Positions 42,358 through 53,469 of a stretch of DNA of 60,843 nucleotides are shown here, one piece after another. The DNA lies in NCBI GenBank assembly GCA_015852425.1, contig JAAAIG010000014.1, forward strand, positions 67,114 to 127,956, read 5' to 3'. The DNA is from Gryganskiella cystojenkinii (Eukaryota > Mortierellomycota > Mortierellomycetes > Mortierellales > Mortierellaceae). Numbering within the stretch: position 1 is the first letter of the stretch; each line of letters starts with the position of its first letter. The notes beneath the pieces are model-generated. The model was not told the origin of the DNA and did not search any database. It saw only the letters and a list, made by a program, of their open reading frames with translations. Position numbers and translations under genes: made by a program.

Positions 42358-44714
42358 GTCGAGGCTTGACGAGCAAAATGCGGGAAGAAATGCTGAGGTT
42401 GTGGAGGTTGCTGAGGCGGTTGTTGAGCATGCGAGTTATGGAAGTTGGACCAGGGTCGGGTCAGGACCGTAGCCAGGGTATGAGATCGTCTTGATGAAGA
42501 AGCGATCGATGCTGATGATGGGGTATGCTGCGATAATGATGGATGATAATAATGCTGATGGGGTTGCTGTTGATGCTGAGGTGTATGAGAGTCCAGTCCG
42601 ATCTTGTCCTGGGTATAAGCTCGAAGTAAGACGGTTCGCTTGGCCTGCGCCTGTGAGGAAGCCATCACAGGGAGCGAGGGTCGATGGGCTCGCATGGGCA
42701 CAGGAGCAGCGACCACGATAGGTGTAGGTGTAGCAACTGCTGGCAGTGGTGGCGGTGCAGCTGTGGTTTTGGTGGCAAAGGACGGATCTTCAGTTTCAGA
42801 CGTCATTGGATCTTGACTGACAGGGAGAGGACCCATCAGGATCTCCTTGGTCTCCATCTTGGTCGATGTTGTTGCACTAGTCACTCCTGAGGTTGCGAAT
42901 GGAGTGCTGTTGATGAATGAAGACGCCGCAGAAGAGGTCGAAGAAGGTCGAGATGAACCTGAGATCGCAAACGAGGACCGAGAAGAAGAAGTCGATGTTG
43001 TGGGTGAACTGGACGAGGACGAGTTCGAAACGATACCCTCAGCAAAAAACAAAGGAGTCGGTGGCGCAAGTACCATGGCATCTTCGTCTTCATCCTTGGT
43101 CGCCATTGTTGTTGAGAGCGACAAGAATGTTCTAGTCGACAATAACGCCTCGTCCTTGACAGCGGATGATCGGAGTACCTCCAGAGGTACAGGTATAGCC
43201 ATCCTGAATTGTGACGATCGCGGACGAGTGGTTATAGGCGATGTCGTCTTTGTGGCGGTAGGTAAGGGAGGAGAGGTCGATTGGTGCTGGGGAGTTGCAG
43301 TTGGGAAAGCAAAGGTCAAAGACATTGGCGTCGATGGAACCTCCATACTGATATCTGACTTTGAAGGCGCGGAGATCGACAGCCTGGAGAGCCGTGATCG
43401 CTGCTTTTCCTGTCGCTGCGGTGATTGCTGCTCTTGTTGCTGTTCCTGGCGCTTCTCCATCTCCGACTCTGTCGGGTACGGGTACACTTCTTCGTCATCA
43501 TCCCTCAGATCGGGGAATCCAGCATTCGTTGATGGGGCTGTCTTCTTTGTCAAAGACTTTTCAAACTCGGCCAATTGATACATCAGACCCATATTAGGCG
43601 AAATCACGGCGGATCGGGCTTTCACAAAGTCATAGGCATCCGTGAGTCCCATCTCTCGGGTCTTCATCACATATGCGATCACCATCGAGGCAGACCTCGA
43701 GACACCCAGCTGACAATGTACCAAGACCTTGCCACCCTCGGATCGGATCCCATCGATGAACTCGAATCCCTCGGGAAACTCGCTCAACAGATTTTGTTGA
43801 TGATGTGTCCAAGCTAAGCTCTTGTACTGGATCCCATGGTTGTTGCTGTTTGTAGGACTGGAATGCTTGCCTTGAACAGTCACTATCGTCGACTTCGTGG
43901 TTGTTGACTCGCTCTCCTTCTCCTTCTCCTCGTCCTCTGCGATCTCGACTGCTACATTCAAAACGCCTGTGATCCCGAGCTTGTTCAGGGTTGTGACATC
44001 CATGGCATTATGCTCTGCACCCAGGAAAAGGTGGGGGAGGACACTGACGGGTTGTGCGCTATAGGGTGAGGCTACCCCACACTCGACACTGAAATCCGAA
44101 TAGTAAGCAGAAATAGGCCGACGCCTTTGCTGCCGCATCATCCCTGGTGGTAAGGAGGCTGCAGGACTAGGGGTTGCTGCAGCAGTTGCATTTGAGGGGA
44201 GAGAGGTCCGTGGATTTGGGAGGGCTTGATCCAACCAAATTTGACTTTGTCTGATTGTTGGTGTCGTTGCTGCCGTTATCGTTCTTACAGTGGTTCCAGA
44301 CATGACCGGGAGAGAGATTGGTGCAGAGACGGCGAAGGGACGTCGTTGAGATAGGAGCGAGGGCATGGACAACGACGTTGCGAATGAAGAAGAAGAAGGA
44401 GTGTTGGGTTGCTGTGGAAAGGAGGGTGAATGTGCAGCGGCCGCGATCGTCGCCAGGGTCTCCATCTTTCCGGGTGAGGGAGGGACCAAGAGCGAGAGTC
44501 GCTTTGAGTTTCTAGTGCGCTTCACATCCTCGGCCAAGAGTGGGCGCTGCAGAGAGAATGAATGGGAGGTGGGACGCGAGCCCAGAGCAGTTGGTGAACT
44601 GAGTGTCGTTGCCGCTGAAGTGGAATTGGGTGTGGTCAAAGTGAGAGGTTGTAATTGTGGCGGTGATGATACTAGTAGGGGCTCGGCAGGTGAAGTGGCC
44701 AAGGTGGAAGACAT
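42057..44714 (-). CDS. Dual-specificity protein phosphatase, MAP-kinase-phosphatase type (Msg5-like)
   Basis: A single exon encodes 885 residues. The catalytic domain spans about 215-385: VLPHLFLGAEHNAMDVTTL at its start, a 35-residue Glu/Lys/Ser/Thr insert near 255, and the signature VHCQLGVSRSASMVIAYVM with Cys near 333 and Arg six residues later (C-x5-R). The AYDFVKARSAVISPNMGLM helix follows. The flanks are Ser/Thr/Pro/Gln-rich and disordered. An N-terminal basic-hydrophobic stretch (TRNSKRLSLLVPPSP) resembles a MAP-kinase docking motif. Such enzymes remove phosphate from the TxY loop of MAP kinases. The region where the general-acid Asp is expected reads YKSLAWTHHQQNLLSEF and shows no Asp. 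The 3' end is partly duplicated at 33649. Confidence 0.9.
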   Translation of the reverse strand: MSSTLATSPAEPLLVSSPPQLQPLTLTTPNSTSAATTLSSPTALGSRPTSHSFSLQRPLLAEDVKRTRNSKRLSLLVPPSPGKMETLATIAAAAHSPSFPQQPNTPSSSSFATSLSMPSLLSQRRPFAVSAPISLPVMSGTTVRTITAATTPTIRQSQIWLDQALPNPRTSLPSNATAAATPSPAASLPPGMMRQQRRRPISAYYSDFSVECGVASPYSAQPVSVLPHLFLGAEHNAMDVTTLNKLGITGVLNVAVEIAEDEEKEKESESTTTKSTIVTVQGKHSSPTNSNNHGIQYKSLAWTHHQQNLLSEFPEGFEFIDGIRSEGGKVLVHCQLGVSRSASMVIAYVMKTREMGLTDAYDFVKARSAVISPNMGLMYQLAEFEKSLTKKTAPSTNAGFPDLRDDDEEVYPYPTESEMEKRQEQQQEQQSPQRQEKQRSRLSRLSISAPSKSDISMEVPSTPMSLTFAFPTATPQHQSTSPPLPTATKTTSPITTRPRSSQFRMAIPVPLEVLRSSAVKDEALLSTRTFLSLSTTMATKDEDEDAMVLAPPTPLFFAEGIVSNSSSSSSPTTSTSSSRSSFAISGSSRPSSTSSAASSFINSTPFATSGVTSATTSTKMETKEILMGPLPVSQDPMTSETEDPSFATKTTAAPPPLPAVATPTPIVVAAPVPMRAHRPSLPVMASSQAQAKRTVLLRAYTQDKIGLDSHTPQHQQQPHQHYYHPSLSQHTPSSASIASSSRRSHTLATVLTRPWSNFHNSHAQQPPQQPPQPQHFFPHFARQASTVSSPSKVQDTGTGADIIDSNSAPRIRSQTVDSGGELFLVDKNSPEFIFSPRPFSPPPQSLLAASTVVDPVTTPSASTTPSTTGRIRSFGGFYQPLRMEG

Positions 44715-44731
44715 TGTACTAATATATGATC

Positions 44732-44734
<3 letters not shown>

Positions 44735-44777
<43 letters not shown>
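44735..44777. repeat. (GA)n microsatellite
   Basis: About 21 uninterrupted GA units lie 20 bases upstream of the phosphatase start codon, within its 5' leader or core promoter. Confidence 0.97.
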
Positions 44778-44780
<3 letters not shown>

Positions 44781-45585
44781 TGCGAGAATTGTTCGTCAAT
44801 TTTTGATGTTATTTCGTTGGGGAACGCACAGATTCAAGCGTTGAGAGTTGGTTGAAGAAACAATAAGAAAGAAAGGAAACGCACAAAAAAACACAACCAA
44901 CACTTAGGAACCACCAAAAAAATGAGGATGAGCCTGTCACTGAAAGATCAAATCCTCTCTGGTTCAACGATTGCTCCCACCAAACACCCATCACCAGGCA
45001 TCGTCTTTCCTCCTCTATCCCCCTCTCTTTCCTCATATGCTCGGGGGTCTTGTGCCCTTACGACTGCACAAAGCCGTAGATATTTCGGGACTAAAAAAAA
45101 TTTATAATTCTCAAACAGATGTGACAGAAAAAAAGGAGGGATGGCAAGACTCTCTCTCATACTCTGTCCCCACCGGTGCTAATCGGCCGAGAATAGAATC
45201 TTTTGATCAAAAAACTTGAGACTCCAAGAGTGCGCAACTGTCGAGTAAATCGAACATGGAGAGGTTAGTTTGCTTTGCAACTAACAAAGAGTAAGGGGTC
45301 CTCTTCTACCCTACCCCTGTTTGCCGCAAATTGGGACTCACAAAAACAACAATAATAGCACCAAGAACGAAAAAATGTCCGAGTCTGGTGTAGACACTTG
45401 CTGCTCCCATCATGACCGCTCCTTTTTTCGAACGGTGCACTCCAAAACACGAAAAACGACATGTGCATGTGCTACGCAATATTAATATGCGTGCAGGGGG
45501 GGCATTTTGTGTCCCACCAGTCTTAATAAGGATTGGGTTATTTGTGATCGATTAGTGATCAAAATATTCCACAGGGGGGAGGGGG

Positions 45586-45595
45586 NNNNNNNNNN
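45586..45595. other. Assembly gap (10 N)
   Basis: Ten N follow a G-rich run (GGGGGGAGGGGG), a typical hard-to-sequence site. Confidence 0.99.
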
Positions 45596-47262
45596 CCAAG
45601 AAAGAACCTGCAAGATAATAAAACGACAAAAAGGGGGCAGAGAACGAGAGGAAAAGAGGAAAAGGAACCGGACAGATGGCAATGTTCGGTCTGGACCCGA
45701 AACACGCAAAGGGGTCACTCTTCTTTTGTCGTTTTCAGCCCGAGAATGAAGGAAAAGCGACACCGCAATTTTGCTGTTCTTCGGTCATTACTGACAAGCT
45801 GAGATGTAGTTGTTTGTTTGTGTGGAGAAGAAAAGGGAGCAAACAAAGCGCACTGTGGTGTTTGACAACACATTGGCGATGACGAACAAGGTACGGACAA
45901 GAAGATGAAAGAGCGCTCACACTTAAGTCAGAAGGGTGTATCTGTTAATGTCCACGGGGAGGTGTGATGACTATCGGATTTTTTTTGAAGCGGATCGACC
46001 GTTTTTATGGAAGAGAGAGAGAAGGATTGAAGAGATATCGTGCTGCAGGTACACTTTTGTTGTGGGATTGGAAAAGGAGTCTTACCGACGGAACTGTGAA
46101 AGCTAGGAGAGTGCAAAAAAGAAAAAAAAACCAAAAAATAAAAAAAAAAAAAGGGGTGTAGGAGAGACAACTTGAGATTATGCAGTTGAATGAGTGATTG
46201 AGGTAAGGTGATGAGGGTAAAGCACTGAGTTGAGATGTCGAGTTTGACAATTCGAATGAAGATTGAACAATTCAGACAAAGGAGGGAGAGTGCAGAGAAG
46301 GAGGGAAAAAGAAGGAGTCAGGGCAGATTAAGAAAGAACAAAGAAACCCTTCTGGAGCAACCAACGCTGTGGGACTACGAGTGAAAAAAGTGTCAAATTC
46401 AATTTCAGTTGGTCCAGAATAAATTGACTTGGAACTAATTTGTGTGACATTTGTTCATTCCCATTGAACAAAGCAGGGGACCCGTTAGAACGAACGGACG
46501 ACTGTTTGATTCATTCACCGCCAAGGTATCCCAAGAGGGTGGCGCCCTCTTTTTCTTTAACATTCTTGATGTCATTTTCTCATAGTTGCTGGCATATCGA
46601 CGCGTTCATTCTTTCTTCTTGCTCGTTGCCGAGACGAATTAATGAGCAAGTCGCTCGACTGTTTGCTTGGGAGGAGAAAAGAAAAAGAGGTGGAAAAAGT
46701 GGACAATAGGATCGACAGGAACCACTAATAGAATAGTCACGTGGTTTCAAAGAAACTTTTTTTTTTTTTTTCAGGTTCTCTCCTTGAATGCATTGAATGC
46801 ATGCAATTGTTGGACCCTTCCTCCTTTAGTTTCCTTCTCTCCTTCATTCTTCCCCTCCCCTTCCATTGAACCCTTTTGGCTACTACTCATTTGGCTGCAA
46901 CCAACTGTTAACGTTCTTACTCTCTCCGAATTGACTTTCTACCCCTACTTGCTCTCCCGTTCTCCCATTCTCCCTTTCTCCATTCCTTTGCCCTTCAGGG
47001 TTTTGCTAGTTTTCACCCTCCGACCCTGTTCGTTGTCCTCGAGAGAGTCTATTTTGAGCAAAGCTGCTTAAACGACCTCCTGGAACAAAGGATACTCCCC
47101 GCAACAACAACAGCTCGAGTAATAACAAAAGAATCTTTCTCGAAGGACCACCTACCCCTGCTCAAGTCTTTCAGCTTTAAAGGACCATACCAGCAAGCGT
47201 AACAACAAGCAACAGACAAAAAAATAGAGTGCACTCTCAGTCAGCCTCCTCTCTCCACAAAT

Positions 47263-50055
47263 ATGGCCACTCCTCGATATCGGCAGCCAGGCGAGTCTCA
47301 AGAGCCTCCTTTACTCCATGGTCAGACTCAACCGATGCATCCATACCTGCAACAACGACTCCAAGTACACTCGAGCGACCCAAGGGACTCTGATGCGGAT
47401 GCCTCCTCTGACTTTTCGATCCTTTCCGAGTTGGAACAGCACCAGAATTTGATCTTCGGTAATAACAACACCAGCAACAACAGTAACAGTAACAACAACA
47501 GCAACGACCACACCTATTCAGATTACGAGGTCCCGCTCTCGGGTCGTTGGGATATGGCTTCGCACTGGCAACTGGCCGATTATTCCGAGGGAGTCGAGGG
47601 TGATGCCGACGATGATGATGACGAAGAGGAACACGGGTTTGACACTGATCTCTCCGAAGGAGGACCCGCTACCGCTGCTACTACTGCTGCTACATCGACC
47701 GTTGGTCGTCCTCGGCGACCTATCCCGGGCACCAACCGAGTCCACAGCAACACTACTCAATTGGATCTCGGTCGTGTTCGAGACATCATGTCTTCAAGTC
47801 CGAGCTCAACACCCATCATCCTCTCGGGACTCTCGACCCTTACCAACAGCAATACTGGAAACTCTTTCGCATTGACTGGAAATGGCGGAGGACAAAGAGA
47901 CACAGGAGGCGGCGAAGGAGGTAGTGATGCTGAGAGAGGACGAGGAAGAGAAGGCGATGATGGTCCAATTCCAGGAGGAGAAAACTCTTCGGTCACTGAT
48001 GTTAATCTTCAGGAATATGCCATGGACTCACAATCTTCGACAACAACTGATGATCGATCCCACCGACATGGTCATGGTCATCCTTATCATCCACACCATC
48101 CTTATCGATCAGGCGGAGCCTCCGAGAGAACCGTCCGTTTCACACGGATGTCAGGAAGATCTTTAGTCAGTCCTGAACCGGCTCTTTCCAGACAAGATCG
48201 TCCTCAGAGATTCGAGGACTCGTATACCCGAGCGCACAGCCGAGAGGATTCAGATGGATATCGCACTACGCTGGACAGCATCATTGGGGATACTCCACCT
48301 GCTTCGACATCCATGATCACGACGACGACAACAACCGGTGAAGCAAGGGACAATGGCCATGCAAGCTCAAGTCCCAGTGCGCCATTCCCCTACAGACTCA
48401 ACAACCGGACGAGCAGTCGGTCATGGTCACAGCAAGCGCCTCAAGCTCAAGTCAACTTTTCCTCTGTGGGTCAAAGTCGAAGTACGGAGCGTCGACATGC
48501 TTTAGCCTATTCACACTCCTCTCTTTCACCTCGACATGCGTACGCAGGGTCATCTCGGAGCAGTAGTCTGACCTTCAACTGGGGTCCGCCCGTCAGACAT
48601 AGTCATCATCAACAAAACCCGTCCAGTTCTTCAGTTTCCTCGGTCGCCTCTTCGCCTGTCACCTCAGAGGCATCCTCACGAGTCGCTTCACCGATTTTGA
48701 ACGCACAACAAACAGTCATCGAAGCTTTCAAGCCACTGGATGAGGAGGATCGAGAAGTCGAGGATCAACAATCGACGGAAAACGGTCACCAGAGTGTGTC
48801 AGAAGAGCGACCACCTGGTATCACAGATACTCTACAGGATACATTGATGACCGAGACTGAACAACATTCGCCGACAACTCAACCTCCTCCTCATCATCTT
48901 CAACATCATCATCAGCAGCAGCAACAACAACAACAGCCTCAACGCCGATCCGTATCCACTTCGATCACGTCATTGCCTTCGTTTGCGAATTCAGTGTTTG
49001 TCCCGAGATCCTATCTTCACAATATCGGGTATAGGGATCCATGGGCGCCTTCTTCGCTTGGTTCACTGGATGGTAGGCTACCACCAATACCGAAACGAAA
49101 TCATCCTCGTCGACCATGCTGTTTCTTGCAACCAGGTCAAAAGTTTAGTGGATCCCAGAGTTTGAAGGTCCAATCCTCGACCTTGATCGGACTTCGGATG
49201 GGTGATACGGAGGAATGGGTGGTCAAAGTGGTATGTTTTATATAATGTTTTACATTGAAAGACTTCACTCTTTTTGTTCACTCGGAATTATTAAGCAATG
49301 AGATCTATTTTTTTTTCTCGCGCTTCATGTTAAATAGACTATCAGCGCTGTAGACCAAGAATCAGGAACTGTGTGTGGATTGATGGAAGCCTTGGATGTG
49401 CCCATGTCTGCCTCACAAGTGGTGACATTTTGGGAGGGAGAGGTAAAAAATCAAATTGCTCTGCAGGTGTTTTATTGGAAACTTACTTCAAAAAGTGAGA
49501 TCGCCATGACTTATGCTGACCTCTTATGCTCCTTTTATCTTTCTTCACATTTTTTTTCTTAGATCATTGACTTTGAGAACCACACCCTTTGGACAAAGAA
49601 ATGGTCTGCGCGATCCAAGACAGATCTGGAACATTGGAGACGACTCGAGGCATTTCAGGGGATGGACGAAAAAGTAATCATCAAGGGAGCCAAATCGGGC
49701 AAGTTTCCAGGTCATATCAGTCAAAAATACATTTTTATGCGCTGGAAAGGTAGAGAAAACTCCTGGAGATGAGAATCGCTGTAATGATTAACCTTTTGGC
49801 ATATGTCATTGGTCTTGAGCTGACGACCTTTTTGTTATTCGCTTTTGGTATTGTTTAGAAAAGAACTTTGTCAATGTCAGTGAGCACACTGCCGGATTGA
49901 CGATTGCAGGATTCTACTATATTTCGATGCGACGATCGGATGGATATGTCGAGGGTTATTACTACGATCGTCAATCGACCCCATTCCAACACCTCTCGAT
50001 TCTCCCAGTTTTTGACTCGGGCGGATTTTCGTCCTCGATCTTTGAAGTCGCTTAG
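47263..50055 (+). CDS. GID4/Vid24-family substrate receptor of the GID/CTLH ubiquitin ligase
   Basis: Four exons (47263-49230, 49338-49442, 49563-49749, 49859-50055) give 818 residues. The first 590 are disordered (Ser/Thr/Gln/His, an acidic block near 120, SRSTERRHA-type basic patches). The Vid24 domain begins near 610: CCFLQPGQKFSGSQSL, VTFWEGE (end of exon 2), IIDFENHTLWTKKWSA, YIFMRWK, then GLTIAGFYYISMRRSDGYVE and GYYYDRQS before the C-terminus. These match human GID4 (FL.PGSKF.G.Q, FFEGEII, KWDA.....HW, YVFMRWKE, GASFAGFYYI, EGYYYHR). The beta-barrel of GID4 binds N-terminal proline-type degrons and brings substrates, such as gluconeogenic enzymes in yeast, to the ligase. Gid10 is a paralogue and cannot be excluded. 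Confidence 0.92.
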
Positions 50056-50418
50056 GCGCGTCGGCCAACTTTTGTTTTTTTGCTCATTACAACCTTTAAG
50101 TCGTCATCTTTTCAATGCCACAACTTGCCTCGCCTTTCAAGCCTTCCTCGCTTTTTCGGTACACCCCTGTAAATATTGAACCATTGTAACAGCAAGCTGC
50201 TTTTTATGGCTTGCAGTTTTTTTTTGTTGTAAAATACACTCGGTCCTTCTTATTCTCGATGTTGTCGATGGTAATTCTTTTATTGTTTTGTGTGCTATGG
50301 TACAACATGGATATCAAGAAGAAAAGGAGAGAAAAAGCAAATGTACAGTTCTTTTGAGTAAACAAAAATTTGGAGTGGAGAGATTGAGATATCGAGATAA
50401 CATGGGAGAAAGGGCTTT
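50056..50418. other. 3' intergenic region between convergent genes
   Basis: These 363 bp separate the stops of the GID4-like and GATA genes. Two T-rich tracts and TTTTATTG near 50278 suggest polyadenylation signals for both directions. Nothing else is seen. Confidence 0.5.
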
Positions 50419-53400
50419 CTACATCATAAAGTCAGTTGAGGCATCGCTCAACGTGCGCATATGCCCAGACTTGATCTGAGACGAATTGCCTCCTTCAACT
50501 GCTGTTGAGGACAATGAAGAGGAGGAGGAGGCCGTGGACGAGGCATAAGAGTACCCGCCATGATTGTTGTGGCTGTTATCCAGGGAGGAAAAGTTTGGGT
50601 GGTTTAACATCATCATCATCTCGTTGGTATCGACCCTTTCGACCTCGTCGTCCTCACCCGACAACCGATGACGTAGGGCTCCACAACGTTCCTCGAGGAT
50701 TGTGAGGAACATGGACAGTTGAGGTTTGCTCATCTTGTTCATCAGTTGCGTGAACCGGGTGCTGTCCATGATGACGGCGCTCTGAGGACCGTCCTTCTTT
50801 TGCTGCTTGTGTTGCTGACATTTTTGTTGATGCTGCTTTTGAAGAAGAGCCTGCTGCTGTTGTTGCTGTTGTTGCTGCTGGCGTTGGAGCTCTTGCAAGG
50901 CTTGAGGACTGGTCAGGATTGGGTTTAGTCGAGGAGGTGCAGCAAAGGTAGACGAAGACGATCCATGAGGACTCATACTCACTGGAGAGGTAGGCGCGGT
51001 AGAGTTGATCTGTTGTTGTTGGTGCTGTTGTTGCATTCGCTGCATTTGCGTTAAGCGAGCCAACAAGATGGGATCTGGAGGCAACCCACCACTCAACAGA
51101 TCAGATGAGGGGGGAGGGTACTGACCACCGTACAGACTGTTCAGCCATGGCCCGTCGGAACTCATGATCGCCTCGACCATGCTATTACCTTGCTGCTGCT
51201 GTTGTTGTTGTTGTTGTTGTTGTTGTTGATGTTGCTGGCTTTGCTGCTGCAAGAGCTGCTGGTATTGCTGAATCAACACTGGGTTCATTAAGAAGGGCGA
51301 GGGCAAGTTCAAAGCTGGGGTTGGAGGTGACGCCGTGAGTGAGGGTGAGAGCGGTCCCGTACTAGCTCCGAGAGCCATGGTCGACAATGAATCGGACATG
51401 TTCGGGGACATGGAGGCGTTCGAGATCGGGGTCGGGATATGCTAAAAATGAATAAAGAAATGAGAAAGCAAATTTTAGAAAAAAAAAAATATTTTGTTCA
51501 ATGTTGGTAAGTTGGCATAGCAAAATAAAGATGTTGTTACTTTTGAGACACTTACTGCTGCATTGTCATCTTCGTCTTCTTGAATCATACACATGTCCAG
51601 CTCGTCCGTCTCGGCCTCGGAGTGTACAGGGATGTTCATTGACCGCATCTCGACCGAAGCAGGAGCTTGAAGAGCTATTGATTCAGTAGAAGAGGCGGTC
51701 GTCTCAGCTGCGGTTGAGCTTGCAGCAGTGCTGGCAACAGCCTTTTCCGCTTTTGACTTGGTCTTTGTCAGCGTGGACGTCTTTTTCTTCTTGCCAGTAG
51801 AACCATTAGCTTGGCTTTCATCTCTAGTATCGGCTAACCCTGCAGTGATTGCTGCTGCTGCTGCCGCGATTTTCTCGTGGGTCGCTGCCCAATCTCGTTT
51901 CCGTCTCGCGATCTTGGCCTTGCGCATGGTCACGGGTCGATCGCGTTGATGAAGGCGTGCATAGAGACCACAAGCGTTACAGATCGATTGACCGCGCTCG
52001 TTCTTGCGCCAGAGAGGTGTCTGGGTCTGTCCACAATTAGCGCATTCTATGATGGCCCCGGAAGACGAGTGGGTTTTCGTCTTGAGGGGGCGGTCCTTGG
52101 GTGCTGAGGTAGTACCCTCGCTGTTGGTTGCTGTTGGGTTAACCGCCGACTCGGAAGAGTTCAGTCGAACTACCTTTTCCTGTTGTGCTTCGTCCTCGGA
52201 CTCGTCATCCGAATCCTCCGCACCACTGGATTCGTTCCTGTCGTCGGCCATCTCAACATCGTAATGATCTTCTTCATCCTCCTCCTCCTCCTCTTGCTCA
52301 TACCCATTGTATTCGCTGCCACTGTCGTCACTTTCGCTATCCCGATCGCTATCATAGCTCTCACCCCGTCGATTGAGTGTATTATATGGGAGATTTTGTT
52401 GTGATTGGGAAGGTTGCCAGTATTGTTGGCTCGAATAGGATGCAGAGTATTGATCTTTTTGCTGTTGTTGATTGCTGTTGGTACATTCGAGGGGCTCGAC
52501 CTTGACCGAAACCGGCCCAACGGCCGTAGACGCCTTCTCGTCAATCACCTTACGCCTCTTAATCTTTTGTTGTTGTGATTGATCCAATGAGCGCACCGTT
52601 GAATTGTGCTTCTCCCCAGAGGTGGTGGTGTCTTCGAGCGTCGGACGAGCTTCTGCTGTAGGTGCAGAGACCAAAGGCCGATTTGCCTTGTACTGCTTGT
52701 AATAGAGTCCGCACGCATTACAGAGCGAATGCAGACGATCCGCGGTACGTCTCCAGAGCGGAGTCTTGGTCACTCCACAATTGTAGCACTCTTGACGGTG
52801 GAGATGTTTTGTGGAGTCGTTCGGGGATGTCTCGGATGGATTTGTCGAAGATGAAGAGGTCGAGGTGGAGTGTGAGGCCTTTTTGCTGTGCGATGTCTTT
52901 GATGCAGTCTTTGTGGGTTTAGGTTGAGGCAATTTCACGGAGACAGAAGAATTGGAGGATGAAAGAGAGGAGGATTGATTCTCAGGGGTTGAAGTCAGAG
53001 CATGATAAAAAAGCATTGTGGAGGAAGGTGCGACCGTGCCCAAAACAGCAGCCGTGGACGCTGTTGGGAGAGGATCCGCGGGAAGAGGTGAAAGTGTCAA
53101 GGAGGGATTGATGGTCATGACATCGTCCATCATGGAGGCTGATTGTGCGTTCGCAACTCCTCCGGCTGCCGAGACGTTGAGGAGGGCGCTCATATATGCG
53201 GCCACGGATTGTGCATCTGCTGCCAAGGACGCGGACACAACTGGCTGTTGTTGCGATGCTGTGGAGGAAGTAGAAGACGAAGATGAAGAGGCTGCATCCT
53301 TGAGACGTTGTTGTTGTTGCTTCTGTCGTTCCTTTTCGAGATGTTTGTCTCTCTGAGCTCTCTCTTGGATCTCTTGTTCCTGTTTTTGGAGAGCGTGGTG

Positions 53401-53469
53401 TTGCTGAAGGAGCAATTGAAGATGGGATACGTTTGGGGAAAAGTTGGAGGAGGAAGAGGCGGTGGCCAT
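50419..53469 (-). CDS. GATA-type transcription factor with two zinc fingers
   Basis: Two exons (53469-51556 and 51441-50419) give 978 residues; the ATG at 53469 is the first in frame. Finger 1 (near residues 224-249) reads CYNCGVTKTPLWRRTADRLH then SLCNACG, with 18 residues between the Cys pairs. Finger 2 (near 473-497) reads CANCGQTQTPLWRKNERGQS then ICNACG, with 17. Finger 2 is followed by the basic tail RPVTMRKAKIARRKRDW, which contacts DNA. An acidic stretch (about 385-440) lies between them. Coiled, Gln-rich helices are at the N-terminus and in exon 2. SreA/Fep1-type iron regulators also have two fingers but with equal spacing and a conserved Cys-rich linker, which is absent here. Confidence 0.93.

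Larger units (their letters stand above)
44715..47262. other. 2.5 kb divergent intergenic region
   Basis: It holds the promoters of the phosphatase (leftward) and GID4-like (rightward) genes. The GA microsatellite, an N gap and a CACGTG palindrome (46738-46743) lie here. The right 500 bases are CT-rich on the plus strand, a probable leader. No gene is supported. Confidence 0.5.

Noticed and set aside
42847..43578. Plus-strand ORF of 243 codons
   Set aside because: It is the antisense shadow of the phosphatase coding region, produced by its Ser/Thr-rich codons.
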